DNA of 64,000 nucleotides from Mitsuokella jalaludinii DSM 13811 (GCF_000702905.1 NZ_JNKR01000004.1:1-64000), one strand, 5' to 3'; numbered from the stretch's first letter, positions 1 to 7,895 are shown. Numbers and translations: made by a program. The notes: a model not told the origin generated them from the letters alone.

Positions 1-203
1 CGCTGCTTGTAGAGCGCTTGCGCGGTCAACGGGCAGTACGACATAGGCTGGTCCGCAGGGGCCGCATTGCGGAGAAGCTCACGCGAGATGGTCGACTTGC
101 TCCGGTTCAGCAGATGGGCAATCTCCGTGATGGATTTGCCCTCAGCAAGAAAAAAGAGTATCTTTTCTCGCTCAAATGGTGTAAGATGTGTGTAGTGGCA
201 CAT
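1..203 (-). CDS. IS30-family transposase, N-terminal fragment (cut by window edge)
   Basis: Read on the minus strand from an ATG at 203, an open frame runs off the window start for 67 codons without a stop. It begins MCHYTHLTPFERE and continues with KSITEIAHLLNRSKSTISREL, the helix-turn-helix typical of IS30-family transposases, which bind the inverted repeats before a DDE catalytic domain cuts them. The catalytic part lies outside the window, so activity cannot be judged. An AAAGGAG ribosome site sits just upstream of the ATG. The fragment is oriented away from ugd. The family call is firm; whether the element is intact is unknown. Confidence 0.88.
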   Translation of the reverse strand, partial: MCHYTHLTPFEREKILFFLAEGKSITEIAHLLNRSKSTISRELLRNAAPADQPMSYCPLTAQALYKQ

Positions 204-318
204 AGGCTCTCCTTTTGTTATAGGTAGTTCTCTTCAAACACCATTATAGCAAAGAAGTCTATGTGTCATTTTAATTTGGTTGTCTAGGAGCTGTTGCACT
301 TAGATTGTAAATCCATCC
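1..318 (-). mobile_element. IS30-family insertion sequence, partial, with probable terminal repeat near 288-318
   Basis: The transposase start at 203 is followed outward by about 85 bases without a gene and then by a segment around 288-318 (GGAGCTGTTGCACTTAGATT and a few more bases) that resembles IS30-family inverted repeat ends. I place the outer end there by resemblance only; the other end and any target duplication are outside the window. The element sits about 25 bp from the -10 of the ugd promoter, so insertion could have changed expression of the sugar-nucleotide genes. Confidence 0.6.
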
Positions 319-321
319 ATA

Positions 322-348
322 AAAATGTTAACCATTTTATGGTATACT
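322..348 (+). promoter_or_regulatory. Extended -10 promoter for ugd, with small dyad upstream
   Basis: TGGTATACT at 340-348 is an extended -10 element about 35 bases before the ugd start. No good -35 is seen at 16-18 bp. Directly upstream, AAAATG-TTAAC-CATTTT (322-338) forms a 6-bp-arm dyad that could be an operator. The promoter call rests on the -10 match; the dyad is speculative. Confidence 0.5.
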
Positions 349-383
349 AAAACAGATATTTGAAGTTGGAGGGGAATATTAAT

Positions 384-1550
384 ATGAATATCGCAGTTGC
401 GGGTACAGGATATGTGGGCTTGTCAAATGGCATGCTCCTGGCACAGCATAATCAAGTTATAGCTTTGGATATTGTTCCGGAGAAGGTGGAGATGCTCAAT
501 AAGGGGGTATCTCCTATTGTTGATGCGGATATCTCTTCTTTCCTGCAGCGTGATGACATCCACTTCAAGGCGACGCTGGATGCCAAGGAAGCCTTCTCGG
601 ATGCTGATTTTGTCATCATCTCGACGCCGACGAACTATGATCCGAAGAAGAATTTCTTTGATACTTCGTCGGTGGAGACGGTCATTGAGGAGGTGCTGGC
701 CATCAATCCGCAGGCGGTGATGGTCATCAAGTCGACGGTGCCGGTCGGGTATACGGAGCATGTGAAGGAGAAGTACCATACGGAGCAGATCATGTTCTCA
801 CCGGAATTTCTGCGTGAGGGCAAGGCTCTCTACGACAACCTGCATCCGTCGCGCATCGTGGTCGGCGAGAAGTCGGAGCGGGCACATGTCTTTGCCAATC
901 TGTTGGCAGAGGGCGCGGTCAAGAAGGATATCCCGATGATTTTCACGGGCTCGACGGAAGCGGAGGCCATCAAGCTCTTTGCGAATACGTATCTGGCGCT
1001 GCGCGTGGCGTACTTCAATGAGCTCGACTCGTATGCTGAGATTCGCGGGCTCAATACAGGCGACATCATCAAGGGTGTCTGCCTTGACCCGCGTATCGGC
1101 GATTTCTACAACAATCCTTCCTTTGGCTATGGTGGCTATTGCCTGCCGAAGGATACGAAGCAGCTGCTGGCGAACTACCATGATGTGCCGCAGAATCTGA
1201 TTTCGGCGATTGTTGAGGCGAACCGCACGCGCAAGGACCACATCTCGGACATGATCATTGAGAAGAACCCGAAGGTCGTCGGTGTCTACCGCCTGACGAT
1301 GAAGAGCAACTCGGATAACTTCCGCGCCTCTGCCATCCAGGGCATCATGAAGCGCATCAAGGCGAAGGGCATACCCGTTGTGGTCTATGAGCCGACGCTG
1401 GATCAGCCGGACTTCTATCGTTCGCGCGTCATCCGCGATTTGGCTGAGTTCAAGCGTGTCAGCGATGTCATCATCACGAATCGTTGGGATGACGTTTTGG
1501 CGGATGTCAAGGAAAAGGTCTACACACGCGATCTCTTTGACCGCGACTGA
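384..1550 (+). CDS. ugd: UDP-glucose 6-dehydrogenase
   Basis: Oxidises UDP-glucose to UDP-glucuronate with two NAD+, feeding capsule or exopolysaccharide synthesis in the cytoplasm. The 388-residue protein has the N-terminal Rossmann motif GTGYVGL (7-13) and the catalytic cysteine C253 in [11 protein letters not shown], the size of the short bacterial Ugd type. I choose the ATG at 384 rather than an ATG eight codons earlier because GGAGGGG lies at a normal distance from it and the protein then begins with the nucleotide-binding strand. The next gene, 28 bp downstream, uses the product, so the two probably form an operon. Confidence 0.95.
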   Translation: MNIAVAGTGYVGLSNGMLLAQHNQVIALDIVPEKVEMLNKGVSPIVDADISSFLQRDDIHFKATLDAKEAFSDADFVIISTPTNYDPKKNFFDTSSVETVIEEVLAINPQAVMVIKSTVPVGYTEHVKEKYHTEQIMFSPEFLREGKALYDNLHPSRIVVGEKSERAHVFANLLAEGAVKKDIPMIFTGSTEAEAIKLFANTYLALRVAYFNELDSYAEIRGLNTGDIIKGVCLDPRIGDFYNNPSFGYGGYCLPKDTKQLLANYHDVPQNLISAIVEANRTRKDHISDMIIEKNPKVVGVYRLTMKSNSDNFRASAIQGIMKRIKAKGIPVVVYEPTLDQPDFYRSRVIRDLAEFKRVSDVIITNRWDDVLADVKEKVYTRDLFDRD

Positions 1551-1578
1551 ATCTGAAATGCAGAAAGGATGGACGGAT

Positions 1579-2580
1579 ATGTCTTATTTACCATTTGATG
1601 CGACGAAAAAGGTCTTAATCACCGGTGCTGCGGGATTTATCGGCTTTCATTTGTCGAAGCGGCTGCTGGGGCTTGGGGCGACGGTGATCGGCTTTGATAA
1701 TGTCAATGACTACTACGATGTCCGCTTGAAGGAGAGCCGGTTGGAGATCCTGCGTCAGTATCCGGCATTCACGTTTATCAAGGGTGACTTGGCGGATGAG
1801 GCGGCGGTCACGGCGCTGTTCGAGAAGTATCAGCCGGACATTGTCGTCAATCTCGCGGCGCAGGCTGGCGTGCGGTACAGCATCGACCATCCGCGCTCGT
1901 ATATCGACTCGAACATCATCGGCTTCTTCAACATTCTCGAGGCGTGCCGCCATCATGAGGTGGAGCATCTGCTCTTTGCTTCGAGCTCGTCGGTCTACGG
2001 CAACCAGCAGAAGACGCCGTTCTCGACGACGGACAATGTCGACCATCCGATCAGCCTCTATGCGGCGACGAAGAAGTCGGATGAGCTCATGGCGTACACC
2101 TACAGCCATCTCTACGGGATTCCGGCGACGGGATTGCGCTTCTTCACGGTTTACGGGCCCTTCGGCCGCCCGGATATGGCGTATTTCAAGTTCACCAACA
2201 AGATCCGCAGGGGCGAGGCCATCCAGATCTACAATAACGGCGATATGTACCGCGACTTCACCTATGTCGACGACATCGTCACGGGCATCGAGCACATGCT
2301 CTGCAATCCGCCGAAGGCGAATGAGTTCGGCGACCGCTACAAGGTCTACAACATCGGCAACAACAAGCCGGAGAAGCTCATGCACTTCATTGAGGTGCTG
2401 GAACAGGCCATCGGTAAGACGGCGAAGAAGGAGTTCCTGCCCATGCAGCCGGGCGATGTCTACCAGACGTATGCCGATGTGAGCGAATTGGAGCGCGACT
2501 TTGACTTCAAGCCGGCGACGACGATTGAAGAGGGGTTGGGCAAGTTCGCGGCATGGTATAAGGACTACTATAAGGACTGA
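1579..2580 (+). CDS. UDP-glucuronate 4-epimerase (NAD-dependent epimerase family)
   Basis: Predicted to convert UDP-glucuronate to UDP-galacturonate. The 333-residue protein shows the NAD-binding motif GAAGFIG (16-22), a serine-rich catalytic strand FASSSSVYG and the Y161-x3-K165 pair in YAATKK. NDYYDVRLKESRL and the PFGRPDMAYF segment are typical of the UDP-glucuronate epimerase subfamily (LspL/Cap1J-like) rather than GalE. It directly follows ugd, whose product is its substrate, which supports the assignment. An AGAAAGGA-type ribosome site precedes the ATG at 1579. A longer upstream reading frame overlapping ugd is not needed. Confidence 0.9.
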   Translation: MSYLPFDATKKVLITGAAGFIGFHLSKRLLGLGATVIGFDNVNDYYDVRLKESRLEILRQYPAFTFIKGDLADEAAVTALFEKYQPDIVVNLAAQAGVRYSIDHPRSYIDSNIIGFFNILEACRHHEVEHLLFASSSSVYGNQQKTPFSTTDNVDHPISLYAATKKSDELMAYTYSHLYGIPATGLRFFTVYGPFGRPDMAYFKFTNKIRRGEAIQIYNNGDMYRDFTYVDDIVTGIEHMLCNPPKANEFGDRYKVYNIGNNKPEKLMHFIEVLEQAIGKTAKKEFLPMQPGDVYQTYADVSELERDFDFKPATTIEEGLGKFAAWYKDYYKD

Positions 2581-2658
2581 GATGCATGACTTGCGCCAAT
2601 ACGGTCTGTCACAGCCATGGATGAAGCTGTTCTCGCGGTAAGAAGAGAGGTGATAGGG

Positions 2659-3444
2659 ATGCCGGATAAAAAGCGCATAGCACTCGTCACGGGTGCTTCG
2701 AGCGGGTTGGGACGGGAGTTTGCACGGCTCCTGGCGCATGAGGCGGTCGATGAGCTCTGGCTCGTGGCGCGGCGTGAGGAGCGGCTGCAGGAGCTGGCGG
2801 CGGAGGTGGTTTTGCCGTGCCGCGTCTTTGCGCTGGACTTGACGCAGGAATCGTCGCTGGAGGCGCTCTCGGCGGCGCTTTCGGCGGAGCCGCCTGTCGT
2901 GCGGTATCTCGTCAATGCGGCTGGCTTTGGCCGCATCGGGATGGCGGCGGACATCGGGGCGGCGACGACGGGGCGCATGATTGCGCTGAACTGCCGCGCG
3001 GCGGCGGAGCTCACGGAGCGGGTGCTGCCGTACATGGAGCGGGGCAGCCAGGTGCTCGAGATCGCCTCGTGCGCGGCATTCCAGCCCATCCCGTATCTCG
3101 CGGCGTATGCGGCGACGAAAGCCTTCCTCTTGCGCTACAGCCGCGCTCTGGCGGCGGAGGTCGCAGCGCGCGGCATCACGGTCACGGCCATCTGCCCGTA
3201 CTGGATCCGCGACACGGAGTTCATCCACGAGGCCAAGAAGACGGACCGGCGCGGTCTCTTCCGGGGCTTCCCGCTCGCGACGGATCAGAAGACCGTCGCC
3301 CGCCGCTCTCTCTGGGCCGCGGCGCATGGCTTCACCGTCTTTACGTCGGACCTCGTCTCGACCCTGCACCGCATCGTCACGTCCATCCTGCCGCACCGCC
3401 TGATGATCGCCCTGAGCAACCTCTGGCGCCATCTGGCGGGCTGA
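2659..3444 (+). CDS. SDR-family NAD(P)-dependent oxidoreductase
   Basis: A 261-residue short-chain dehydrogenase with the cofactor motif TGASSGLG (11-18), a NAAG strand and the catalytic Y150-x3-K154 in YAATK. Substrate cannot be told. The ATG at 2659 is preceded by GAGAGGTGA; an ATG 14 codons earlier has no ribosome site. It lies 78 bp after the epimerase on the same strand and may be cotranscribed, but SDR proteins of this type (similar to uncharacterised DltE-like reductases) need not act on sugar nucleotides. The C-terminus carries a basic/hydrophobic stretch (about 225-255) that might associate with membrane. Confidence 0.85.
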   Translation: MPDKKRIALVTGASSGLGREFARLLAHEAVDELWLVARREERLQELAAEVVLPCRVFALDLTQESSLEALSAALSAEPPVVRYLVNAAGFGRIGMAADIGAATTGRMIALNCRAAAELTERVLPYMERGSQVLEIASCAAFQPIPYLAAYAATKAFLLRYSRALAAEVAARGITVTAICPYWIRDTEFIHEAKKTDRRGLFRGFPLATDQKTVARRSLWAAAHGFTVFTSDLVSTLHRIVTSILPHRLMIALSNLWRHLAG

Positions 3445-3452
3445 GAAACATG

Positions 3453-3497
3453 CAAAATAAAAAACGGCTGCCGGAATCTGGGATTCTGGCAGCCGTT
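3453..3497 (-). terminator. Intrinsic terminator for tRNA-Gly, possibly bidirectional
   Basis: AACGGCTGCCGGAATC pairs with GATTCTGGCAGCCGTT (16-bp arms, one wobble or mismatch) around a short loop. On the minus strand the stem is followed by a long T-rich tract (complement of 3453-3464), so it best terminates the tRNA transcript; it may also stop the SDR transcript. Confidence 0.8.
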
Positions 3498-3507
3498 GTG
3501 TTTCTTA

Positions 3508-3581
3508 TGGAGCGGGCAAGCGGAATCGAACCGCCCTCTAAAGCTTGGGAAGCTTCCATTCTACCGATGAACTATGCCCGC
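3508..3581 (-). tRNA. tRNA-Gly (anticodon CCC)
   Basis: The minus strand folds into a cloverleaf: acceptor stem GCGGGCA/TGCCCGC, a GTTCGATTC T-loop, and an anticodon arm GAAGC-TTCCCAA-GCTTT whose loop presents CCC (plus-strand ggg at 3547-3549). The 3' CCA is encoded (3508-3510). It reads the GGG glycine codon. A good sigma-70 promoter lies just upstream and a hairpin with a T-run just downstream, so it is a single-gene transcription unit. No other tRNA gene is visible in the window. Confidence 0.95.
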
Positions 3582-3599
3582 GTCACCGCTGACTCAATT

Positions 3600-3628
3600 A
3601 TTTTACCATTATTCGCGGTTTTTTGCAA
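3600..3628 (-). promoter_or_regulatory. Promoter of tRNA-Gly
   Basis: On the minus strand TTGCAA (3628-3623), 17 bp, TAAAAT (3605-3600), about 18 bases before the tRNA 5' end. It overlaps the last codons of the HAD gene. Confidence 0.75.
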
Positions 3629-4268
3629 GTTCGTCTTTGAGCGCGGCGATGGCGGGCAGGATGGCGATGTGGGGATAGCGGGCGAAGGTCTCGGCGCTGG
3701 TGGTGCCGGTGGTGATGGCGAGGAAGTCGACTCCGGCATTGCGGGCGGTCTCGGCGTCGATGTAGCTGTCGCCGGTGTAGAGGACGTCGTCTTTGGCCAT
3801 GTGGAAGTGGTCGATGGCGCGCAGCAGGCCTGTGGGCTCTGGCTTGTGGCTCTTGACGTCGTTGCTGCCGATGATGAGGTCGATGAGCTCGGGCACGTGG
3901 TCGACGTCGAATTTCTCCTGGATGCGGCGGTGCGTCTTGTTGGAGATGATGCCGACTTTGGCGCCTGTGGCCTTGATGGCGCGCAGGGTCTCGACGGCAC
4001 CGGGGAAGAAGGTCGTGCCGGGCGTCATGTAGCGGTCGGCCTCGGGGCGGTAGGCGTCGACGAAGCGCTCGGCCTCGGCGTCGTCCGCGGTGCCGACGAT
4101 GCGCTTGACGGCCTCGACCATGGGCAGGCCGATGGTCTTCTTGATGCGCTCGTCGGGCACATCGGGATAGCCGAGCTTCTGCAAGGTGATGTGGAAGCAC
4201 TTGACGATGGCGGGCTCGGAATTGACGAGCGTGTAGTCGAAATCGAAGAGGTAGAGGCGGTAATCCAA
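3609..4268 (-). CDS. HAD-family hydrolase, phosphoglycolate phosphatase-like
   Basis: A 219-residue haloacid-dehalogenase phosphatase. Motif I is DFDYT with the nucleophile/acid pair D9 and D11; a later ISNKTH matches motif II and a lysine region, and GDSYIDAETA carries the motif III/IV acidic residues. A helical cap follows motif I, as in Gph/PpaX-type enzymes (typical size about 215). I choose the TTG at 4268 because GGAG stands eight bases upstream; in-frame ATGs at 4286 and 4319 have no ribosome site. Substrate is unknown; phosphoglycolate or pyrophosphate are family possibilities. Confidence 0.82.
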   Translation of the reverse strand: MDYRLYLFDFDYTLVNSEPAIVKCFHITLQKLGYPDVPDERIKKTIGLPMVEAVKRIVGTADDAEAERFVDAYRPEADRYMTPGTTFFPGAVETLRAIKATGAKVGIISNKTHRRIQEKFDVDHVPELIDLIIGSNDVKSHKPEPTGLLRAIDHFHMAKDDVLYTGDSYIDAETARNAGVDFLAITTGTTSAETFARYPHIAILPAIAALKDELAKNRE

Positions 4269-4382
4269 GGGTGGCGCTCCTTTCATGAATGGCTTGTAAC
4301 GGCTTGTGCGGATGCGCATGATGCCCGGATGGACATTTGGCGCGAATCTGCAGTACTATGTTTATGATAGCATATATTTTTG

Positions 4383-4411
4383 TTGAAGAAAATGTGCAGA
4401 TACCGTAGAAT
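4383..4411 (+). promoter_or_regulatory. Promoter of the DEDDh exonuclease gene
   Basis: TTGAAG (4383-4388), 17-bp spacer, TAGAAT (4406-4411), 43 bases before the start codon. The gap between the HAD gene and this gene is otherwise featureless. Confidence 0.6.
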
Positions 4412-4454
4412 AGAAAGGTAAGGCTATCTTCGAATGAAGGGAAGTTGAAAATAG

Positions 4455-5114
4455 ATGAAACATGTCGTCGTAGACCTGGAGATGAATCCGGTCAGCCGGG
4501 AGTTCCGCGAGGTGCGCCGCAAGCTCAATGAGGAAGTCATCGAGATCGGTGCCGTGCGCCTCGACGAGAATTTCCAGCAGGAAGCGGAGTTTCAGTGTTA
4601 CGTGAAGCCGGAGTACGGCCCCATCAAGAAGCACATCACGAGTCTGACGGGCATCACGCAGGCGATGGTCGCCGACAAGAAGACGTATGCCGCGTGCTTC
4701 CAGGATTTTGTGGACTGGGTTGGCGAGGAAGAGACGAAGATTTACTCGTGGAGCATGTCGGACATCAAGCAGCTGCGCAGCGAGTGCCGCTACAAGCTGC
4801 CGGATTTTGACATCGAATGGCTCAACGCGCGCTGGGTCGACCTGCAGCAGGAATTCGATGATCGCCTGGGCCTGCACAACAGCCTCGCGCTCAAGCATGC
4901 GCTCGGGGCGATGGACCACAAGTTTGAGGGCACGCAGCACACGGCGCTGGCGGATGCGATCAACACGAGCGCCATCCTGACGCTCATGCAGGACGATGCA
5001 AAGTTCAAGGAGACGATGAAGCCGGTGCTCGAGATCCTGCAGCCGAAGGACGATCTCGCAAGCTCTATCGGGGATCTCTGCCCGGAGCTCGCGAAACTCC
5101 AGAAGGACCTCTGA
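4455..5114 (+). CDS. 3'-5' exonuclease, DEDDh family
   Basis: A 219-residue exonuclease-fold protein. The metal-binding DxE motif is D7-L-E9 at the very N-terminus and the catalytic histidine/aspartate pair is H162 and D167 in HTALADA, the spacing of the DEDDh subgroup (DnaQ, KapD, ERI-1-like). No additional domain is present, so it is a stand-alone nuclease that could act on DNA or RNA ends. Its stop lies eight bases before pheA and the two are probably cotranscribed, although no functional link is obvious. Confidence 0.85.
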   Translation: MKHVVVDLEMNPVSREFREVRRKLNEEVIEIGAVRLDENFQQEAEFQCYVKPEYGPIKKHITSLTGITQAMVADKKTYAACFQDFVDWVGEEETKIYSWSMSDIKQLRSECRYKLPDFDIEWLNARWVDLQQEFDDRLGLHNSLALKHALGAMDHKFEGTQHTALADAINTSAILTLMQDDAKFKETMKPVLEILQPKDDLASSIGDLCPELAKLQKDL

Positions 5115-5122
5115 GGGAAAGG

Positions 5123-5986
5123 ATGTCGAATATGAAGAAAATGGGCGTTCTTGGCCCTTTGGGAACACACAGCGAAGCTGCCGCACAGTATCTTTCGAGG
5201 CTCCTGCCGGAAAGGCCGGAGCTTCTCGTTTATCCGGATATCTTTGCGGTGATCCAGGCCGTGGAGGACGGTGAGGTGGACAGCTGCCTCGTGCCGGTGG
5301 AGAACTCGCTCGAGGGCGCGATCAACATCACGCTCGACACGCTCGCGCGCAGCGATGACCTCTTCGTCGCGAGCGAGCTGATCTGGCCGGTACACAACCA
5401 GCTCATGGCAAGGCCGGGCACGCAGAAGATCTGCCGCATCTACTCGCACCCGCAGCCGATCTCGCAGTGCCGCGGCTATCTGCAGCAGCACTATCCGGAG
5501 GCGGAGCTCATCAAGGTGGCGAGCACGGCGCGGGCAGCAGAGATTGTCGCCAAGGAGCCGCGCGGTATGGGCGCGGCAGCCATCTGCACGGAGCGCGGTG
5601 GCGAGCTCAACGGCCTCGTCACGGTTGCGAAGGAGATCCAGGACAACATGGCGAATGCGACGCGCTTCTTCGAGCTCTGCCGTGTGACGGCGGCGCCGCA
5701 CAAGCCCGTCGGCCCTGCTGAGAAGATGCTCGTCATCTGCGAGATCGACGGCCAGAAGGCCGGCGCGCTCTACGATGTGCTCAAGGAGTTCGCAGACCGC
5801 GGCGTCAACATGACGCGCATCGAGTCGCGCCCCGCGCGCACGGAGCTCGGCGCCTACATCTTCTTCTTCGACCTCGAGGTCGCGGACAATGAAGCGGCCC
5901 TGCGTGAGGCGGTGGCGGCGGTCGCGAGGAAGAGCAAGTGGCTCAAGGACCTCGGCAGCTTCCCTGTCGTGCGGGCCAACCCCTGA
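5123..5986 (+). CDS. pheA: Prephenate dehydratase
   Basis: Converts prephenate to phenylpyruvate in phenylalanine synthesis. The 287-residue protein is a monofunctional PDT: GPLGTHSEAA near the N-terminus, NSLEGAINITLD, the ATRF motif of the active site, and a C-terminal ACT domain (from about 200) with ESRP, which binds phenylalanine for feedback control. No chorismate mutase domain is attached. Two in-frame ATGs (5123 and 5132) are possible; GAGGGAAAGG serves either. A bidirectional terminator follows. Confidence 0.93.
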   Translation: MSNMKKMGVLGPLGTHSEAAAQYLSRLLPERPELLVYPDIFAVIQAVEDGEVDSCLVPVENSLEGAINITLDTLARSDDLFVASELIWPVHNQLMARPGTQKICRIYSHPQPISQCRGYLQQHYPEAELIKVASTARAAEIVAKEPRGMGAAAICTERGGELNGLVTVAKEIQDNMANATRFFELCRVTAAPHKPVGPAEKMLVICEIDGQKAGALYDVLKEFADRGVNMTRIESRPARTELGAYIFFFDLEVADNEAALREAVAAVARKSKWLKDLGSFPVVRANP

Positions 5987-6005
5987 ATAGGCTTCACAAG
6001 CATGC

Positions 6006-6040
6006 AAAAAAGGCATCTGTCGATGACAGATGCCTTTTTT
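6006..6040. terminator. Bidirectional terminator between pheA and the clpX-like gene
   Basis: AAAAAAGGCATCTGTC and GACAGATGCCTTTTTT form a perfect 16-bp-arm hairpin with a three-base loop; A-run and T-run flanks let it work in both directions between two converging genes. Confidence 0.92.
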
Positions 6041-6046
6041 ATGGTC

Positions 6047-7348
6047 TTACTTGTCGAGTGCGATGACTTCTGGCTTCTTGCCTTCGTCGATGCAGGCCTT
6101 CGTGATGATGACCTTGCGTGGCTCGTCTGACTTCGGGATGTCGTACATGACGTCGAGCATGACGTCCTCGATGATGCCCTTGAGGGAACGGGCGCCGGTC
6201 TTGCGCTCGATGGCCTTCTTGGCGACGGCGCGCAGCGCGTCCTCAGCGAACTCGAGCTTGACGTTGTCCATGGCGAGCAGCTTCTCGTACTGCTTGACCG
6301 GGGCGTTCTTCGGCTCGGTCAGGATGCGTAGCAGGGCGTCCTCGTCGAGCGTCTCGAGCGTGCAGATGATGGGCAGGCGGCCGATGATCTCGGGGATGAT
6401 GCCGTACTGCATGAGGTCTTCCGGGCGGACCTGGTGGATGAGCTCGTCGAAAGTCGGCTTCTCGCTTTTGCTCGTGACCTCGGCGCCGAAGCCGATCGAC
6501 GAGTCGGCTTTCTGGAGGCGCTTGGCGATGACATCGTCGATGCCGACGAAGGCGCCGCCGACGATGAAGAGGATGTTCTTCGTGTCGACCTTGATGGTCG
6601 GGGCCTCCGGGTGCTTGCGCTGGCCGCGCGCCGTGAACTCGACGACGTTGCCCTCGAGCATCTTGAGGAGAGCCTGCTGGACGCCCTCGTGGCCCGGGTC
6701 GGCCGTGATGGAGTTGTTGGCACCGGACTTGCGGGCGATTTTGTCGAACTCATCGAGGTAGATGATGCCGTGCTCGGCCTTCTGGATGTCCTTGTCGGCC
6801 GCGTAGTAGAGGTTGCGGACGGCGACTTCGACATCGGCGCCGACGAAGCCGGCCTCCGTGAGGCTCGAGGCATCCGTGACGGCGAATGGCACGTCGAGGA
6901 GCTTCGAGAGGTGGGAGAGCAGCGCCGTCTTGCCGCAGCCGGACGGGCCGAGCATGATGACGTTCGACTTCTCGATTTCCGTGCCGTCGTCGTTCGTGTA
7001 GCCGTACTTCATGCGCTTGTAGTGGTTGTAGACGGCGACGGAGAGGATCTTCTTCGCGCGGTCCTGGTTGATGATGTACTCATCGAGGTACTGCTTGATG
7101 ATGTGCGGCTTGTTTTTCTTGAGGATCTCGTCGAGCTGGGCGGCGAAGTCCGGCGCCTGCTGTTTAGCCGTGTCCTCTTCGTGGAGCTCGATGTAGTGGG
7201 CGAGCTCCTTGATGCAGTTCTTGCAGATGCCGAAGCCCGTGGCCGGGTCGTAGATCGGCATGTCAAGTGAGTCGTGAATCTCGACTTCGCGCTTGCAGAA
7301 GCTGCAGCGCTGTTTTATGACGTGTTCGTCTTTTTTATCGTTTGCCAT
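6047..7348 (-). CDS. clpX: ClpX-type AAA+ ATPase, divergent
   Basis: 433 residues with the ClpX layout: N-terminal zinc-binding cysteines C15, C18, C42, C45; Walker A GPSGCGKT (134-141); Walker B IIYLDEFD; pore-1 loop GFVG; RKH pore-2 motif; an IGFGAEV segment matching the IGF loop that docks ClpP; and sensor-2 GAR. It should unfold substrates for ClpP or act as a chaperone. It departs from typical ClpX (GPTGSGKT, GYVG, ITRDVSGEGVQ) with GPSGCGKT, GFVG and ITADPGHEGVQ. No clpP, tig or lon lies beside it. It may be a second ClpX paralogue. Start at 7348 follows AGAAAGGA; a longer frame to 7459 lacks a site. Confidence 0.82.
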   Translation of the reverse strand: MANDKKDEHVIKQRCSFCKREVEIHDSLDMPIYDPATGFGICKNCIKELAHYIELHEEDTAKQQAPDFAAQLDEILKKNKPHIIKQYLDEYIINQDRAKKILSVAVYNHYKRMKYGYTNDDGTEIEKSNVIMLGPSGCGKTALLSHLSKLLDVPFAVTDASSLTEAGFVGADVEVAVRNLYYAADKDIQKAEHGIIYLDEFDKIARKSGANNSITADPGHEGVQQALLKMLEGNVVEFTARGQRKHPEAPTIKVDTKNILFIVGGAFVGIDDVIAKRLQKADSSIGFGAEVTSKSEKPTFDELIHQVRPEDLMQYGIIPEIIGRLPIICTLETLDEDALLRILTEPKNAPVKQYEKLLAMDNVKLEFAEDALRAVAKKAIERKTGARSLKGIIEDVMLDVMYDIPKSDEPRKVIITKACIDEGKKPEVIALDK

Positions 7349-7417
7349 GTAGAAACATCCTTTCTGTGTGATGTATGTGCGGCAGATGATTCGTTCTGGA
7401 TTATCCCTGTAAACAAC

Positions 7418-7446
7418 ATTATCCTCTATCGTGCCGTTTTTTTCAA
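7418..7446 (-). promoter_or_regulatory. Promoter of the clpX-like gene
   Basis: Minus strand TTGAAA (7446-7441), 17 bp, GATAAT (7423-7418), about 70 bases before the start codon. It fires away from the rpmE promoter. No CIRCE or CtsR-type site is evident. Confidence 0.65.
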
Positions 7447-7466
7447 GCAGATTTTGCATAGCTTCC

Positions 7467-7495
7467 TTGCAAGCGCGGGGGCTCTGTGCTATAAT
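7467..7495 (+). promoter_or_regulatory. Promoter of rpmE
   Basis: TTGCAA (7467-7472), 17 bp, TATAAT (7490-7495) with an extended TGC directly before it. This near-consensus promoter suits a ribosomal protein gene and gives a leader of about 145 bases. Confidence 0.85.
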
Positions 7496-7501
7496 AGACC
7501 G

Positions 7502-7645
7502 GTAATGGACGTATTGACGTCTGTTTCCAAGCCAAAAATTGACTGGCTTTCCCCCGAAGAAGGGGAGCTAGGTCTAAACCAAGTTCGCGCATAGTGAGCT
7601 TGTATCCATTCCCAGTTCCTGGGGGGAAAGTGAGGTGTATCGATA
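7502..7645 (+). promoter_or_regulatory. Structured leader of rpmE (possible autoregulatory L31 leader)
   Basis: The leader can form three small hairpins: AAGCCA/TGGCTT, CCCC-cgaaga-AGGGG, and TCCCAG/CTGGGGGGA, the last close to the GAGGTG ribosome site. L31 mRNAs of several bacteria carry leaders bound by L31, so autoregulation is a fair inference, but I cannot match this to a particular leader family by eye. Confidence 0.4.
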
Positions 7646-7846
7646 ATGAAGCAGGGTATTCATCCGAAGTACTACGAAGCTACGGTAACTTGCGGCTGCG
7701 GCAACACGTTCAAGACGGGTTCCACGAAGCCGGAACTCCGCGTCGATGTCTGCTCCAAGTGCCATCCGTTCTTCACGGGTCGTCAGCGTGACGTACAGGC
7801 AGGCGGCCGCATCGAGAAGTTCAACAAGCGCTACGGCAAGAAATAA
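7646..7846 (+). CDS. rpmE: 50S ribosomal protein L31, zinc-binding type
   Basis: 66-residue L31 beginning [12 protein letters not shown], with TCGCGNTF and DVCSKCHPF supplying the cysteines (CxC and CxxC) that bind zinc in the C+ form, and the FTG-x-Q motif that contacts ribosomal RNA. It sits at the large-subunit central protuberance and bridges to the small subunit. The zinc-type paralogue is the one usually made when zinc is plentiful. GAGGTG lies at a normal distance from the ATG. The gene is a single transcription unit between a strong promoter and a hairpin terminator. Confidence 0.96.
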   Translation: MKQGIHPKYYEATVTCGCGNTFKTGSTKPELRVDVCSKCHPFFTGRQRDVQAGGRIEKFNKRYGKK

Positions 7847-7866
7847 GATGCAGCATGATGAAGCAG

Positions 7867-7895
7867 AGCAGAGCAATCTCGCTCTGCTTTATTTT
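7867..7895 (+). terminator. Terminator of rpmE
   Basis: AGCAGAGC-aatctc-GCTCTGCT, an 8-bp perfect stem followed by TTATTTTG. Confidence 0.8.

Noticed and set aside
1615-3432. 605-codon open frame on the minus strand across the epimerase and SDR genes
   Set aside because: It is antisense to two genes with full catalytic motifs; its translation is an arginine/aspartate-rich shadow without domains and reflects GC bias.
2817-4367. 516-codon plus-strand open frame running through the SDR gene, the tRNA and the HAD gene
   Set aside because: It crosses a tRNA and a terminator and is in a non-coding frame of two supported genes; no ribosome site or domain.
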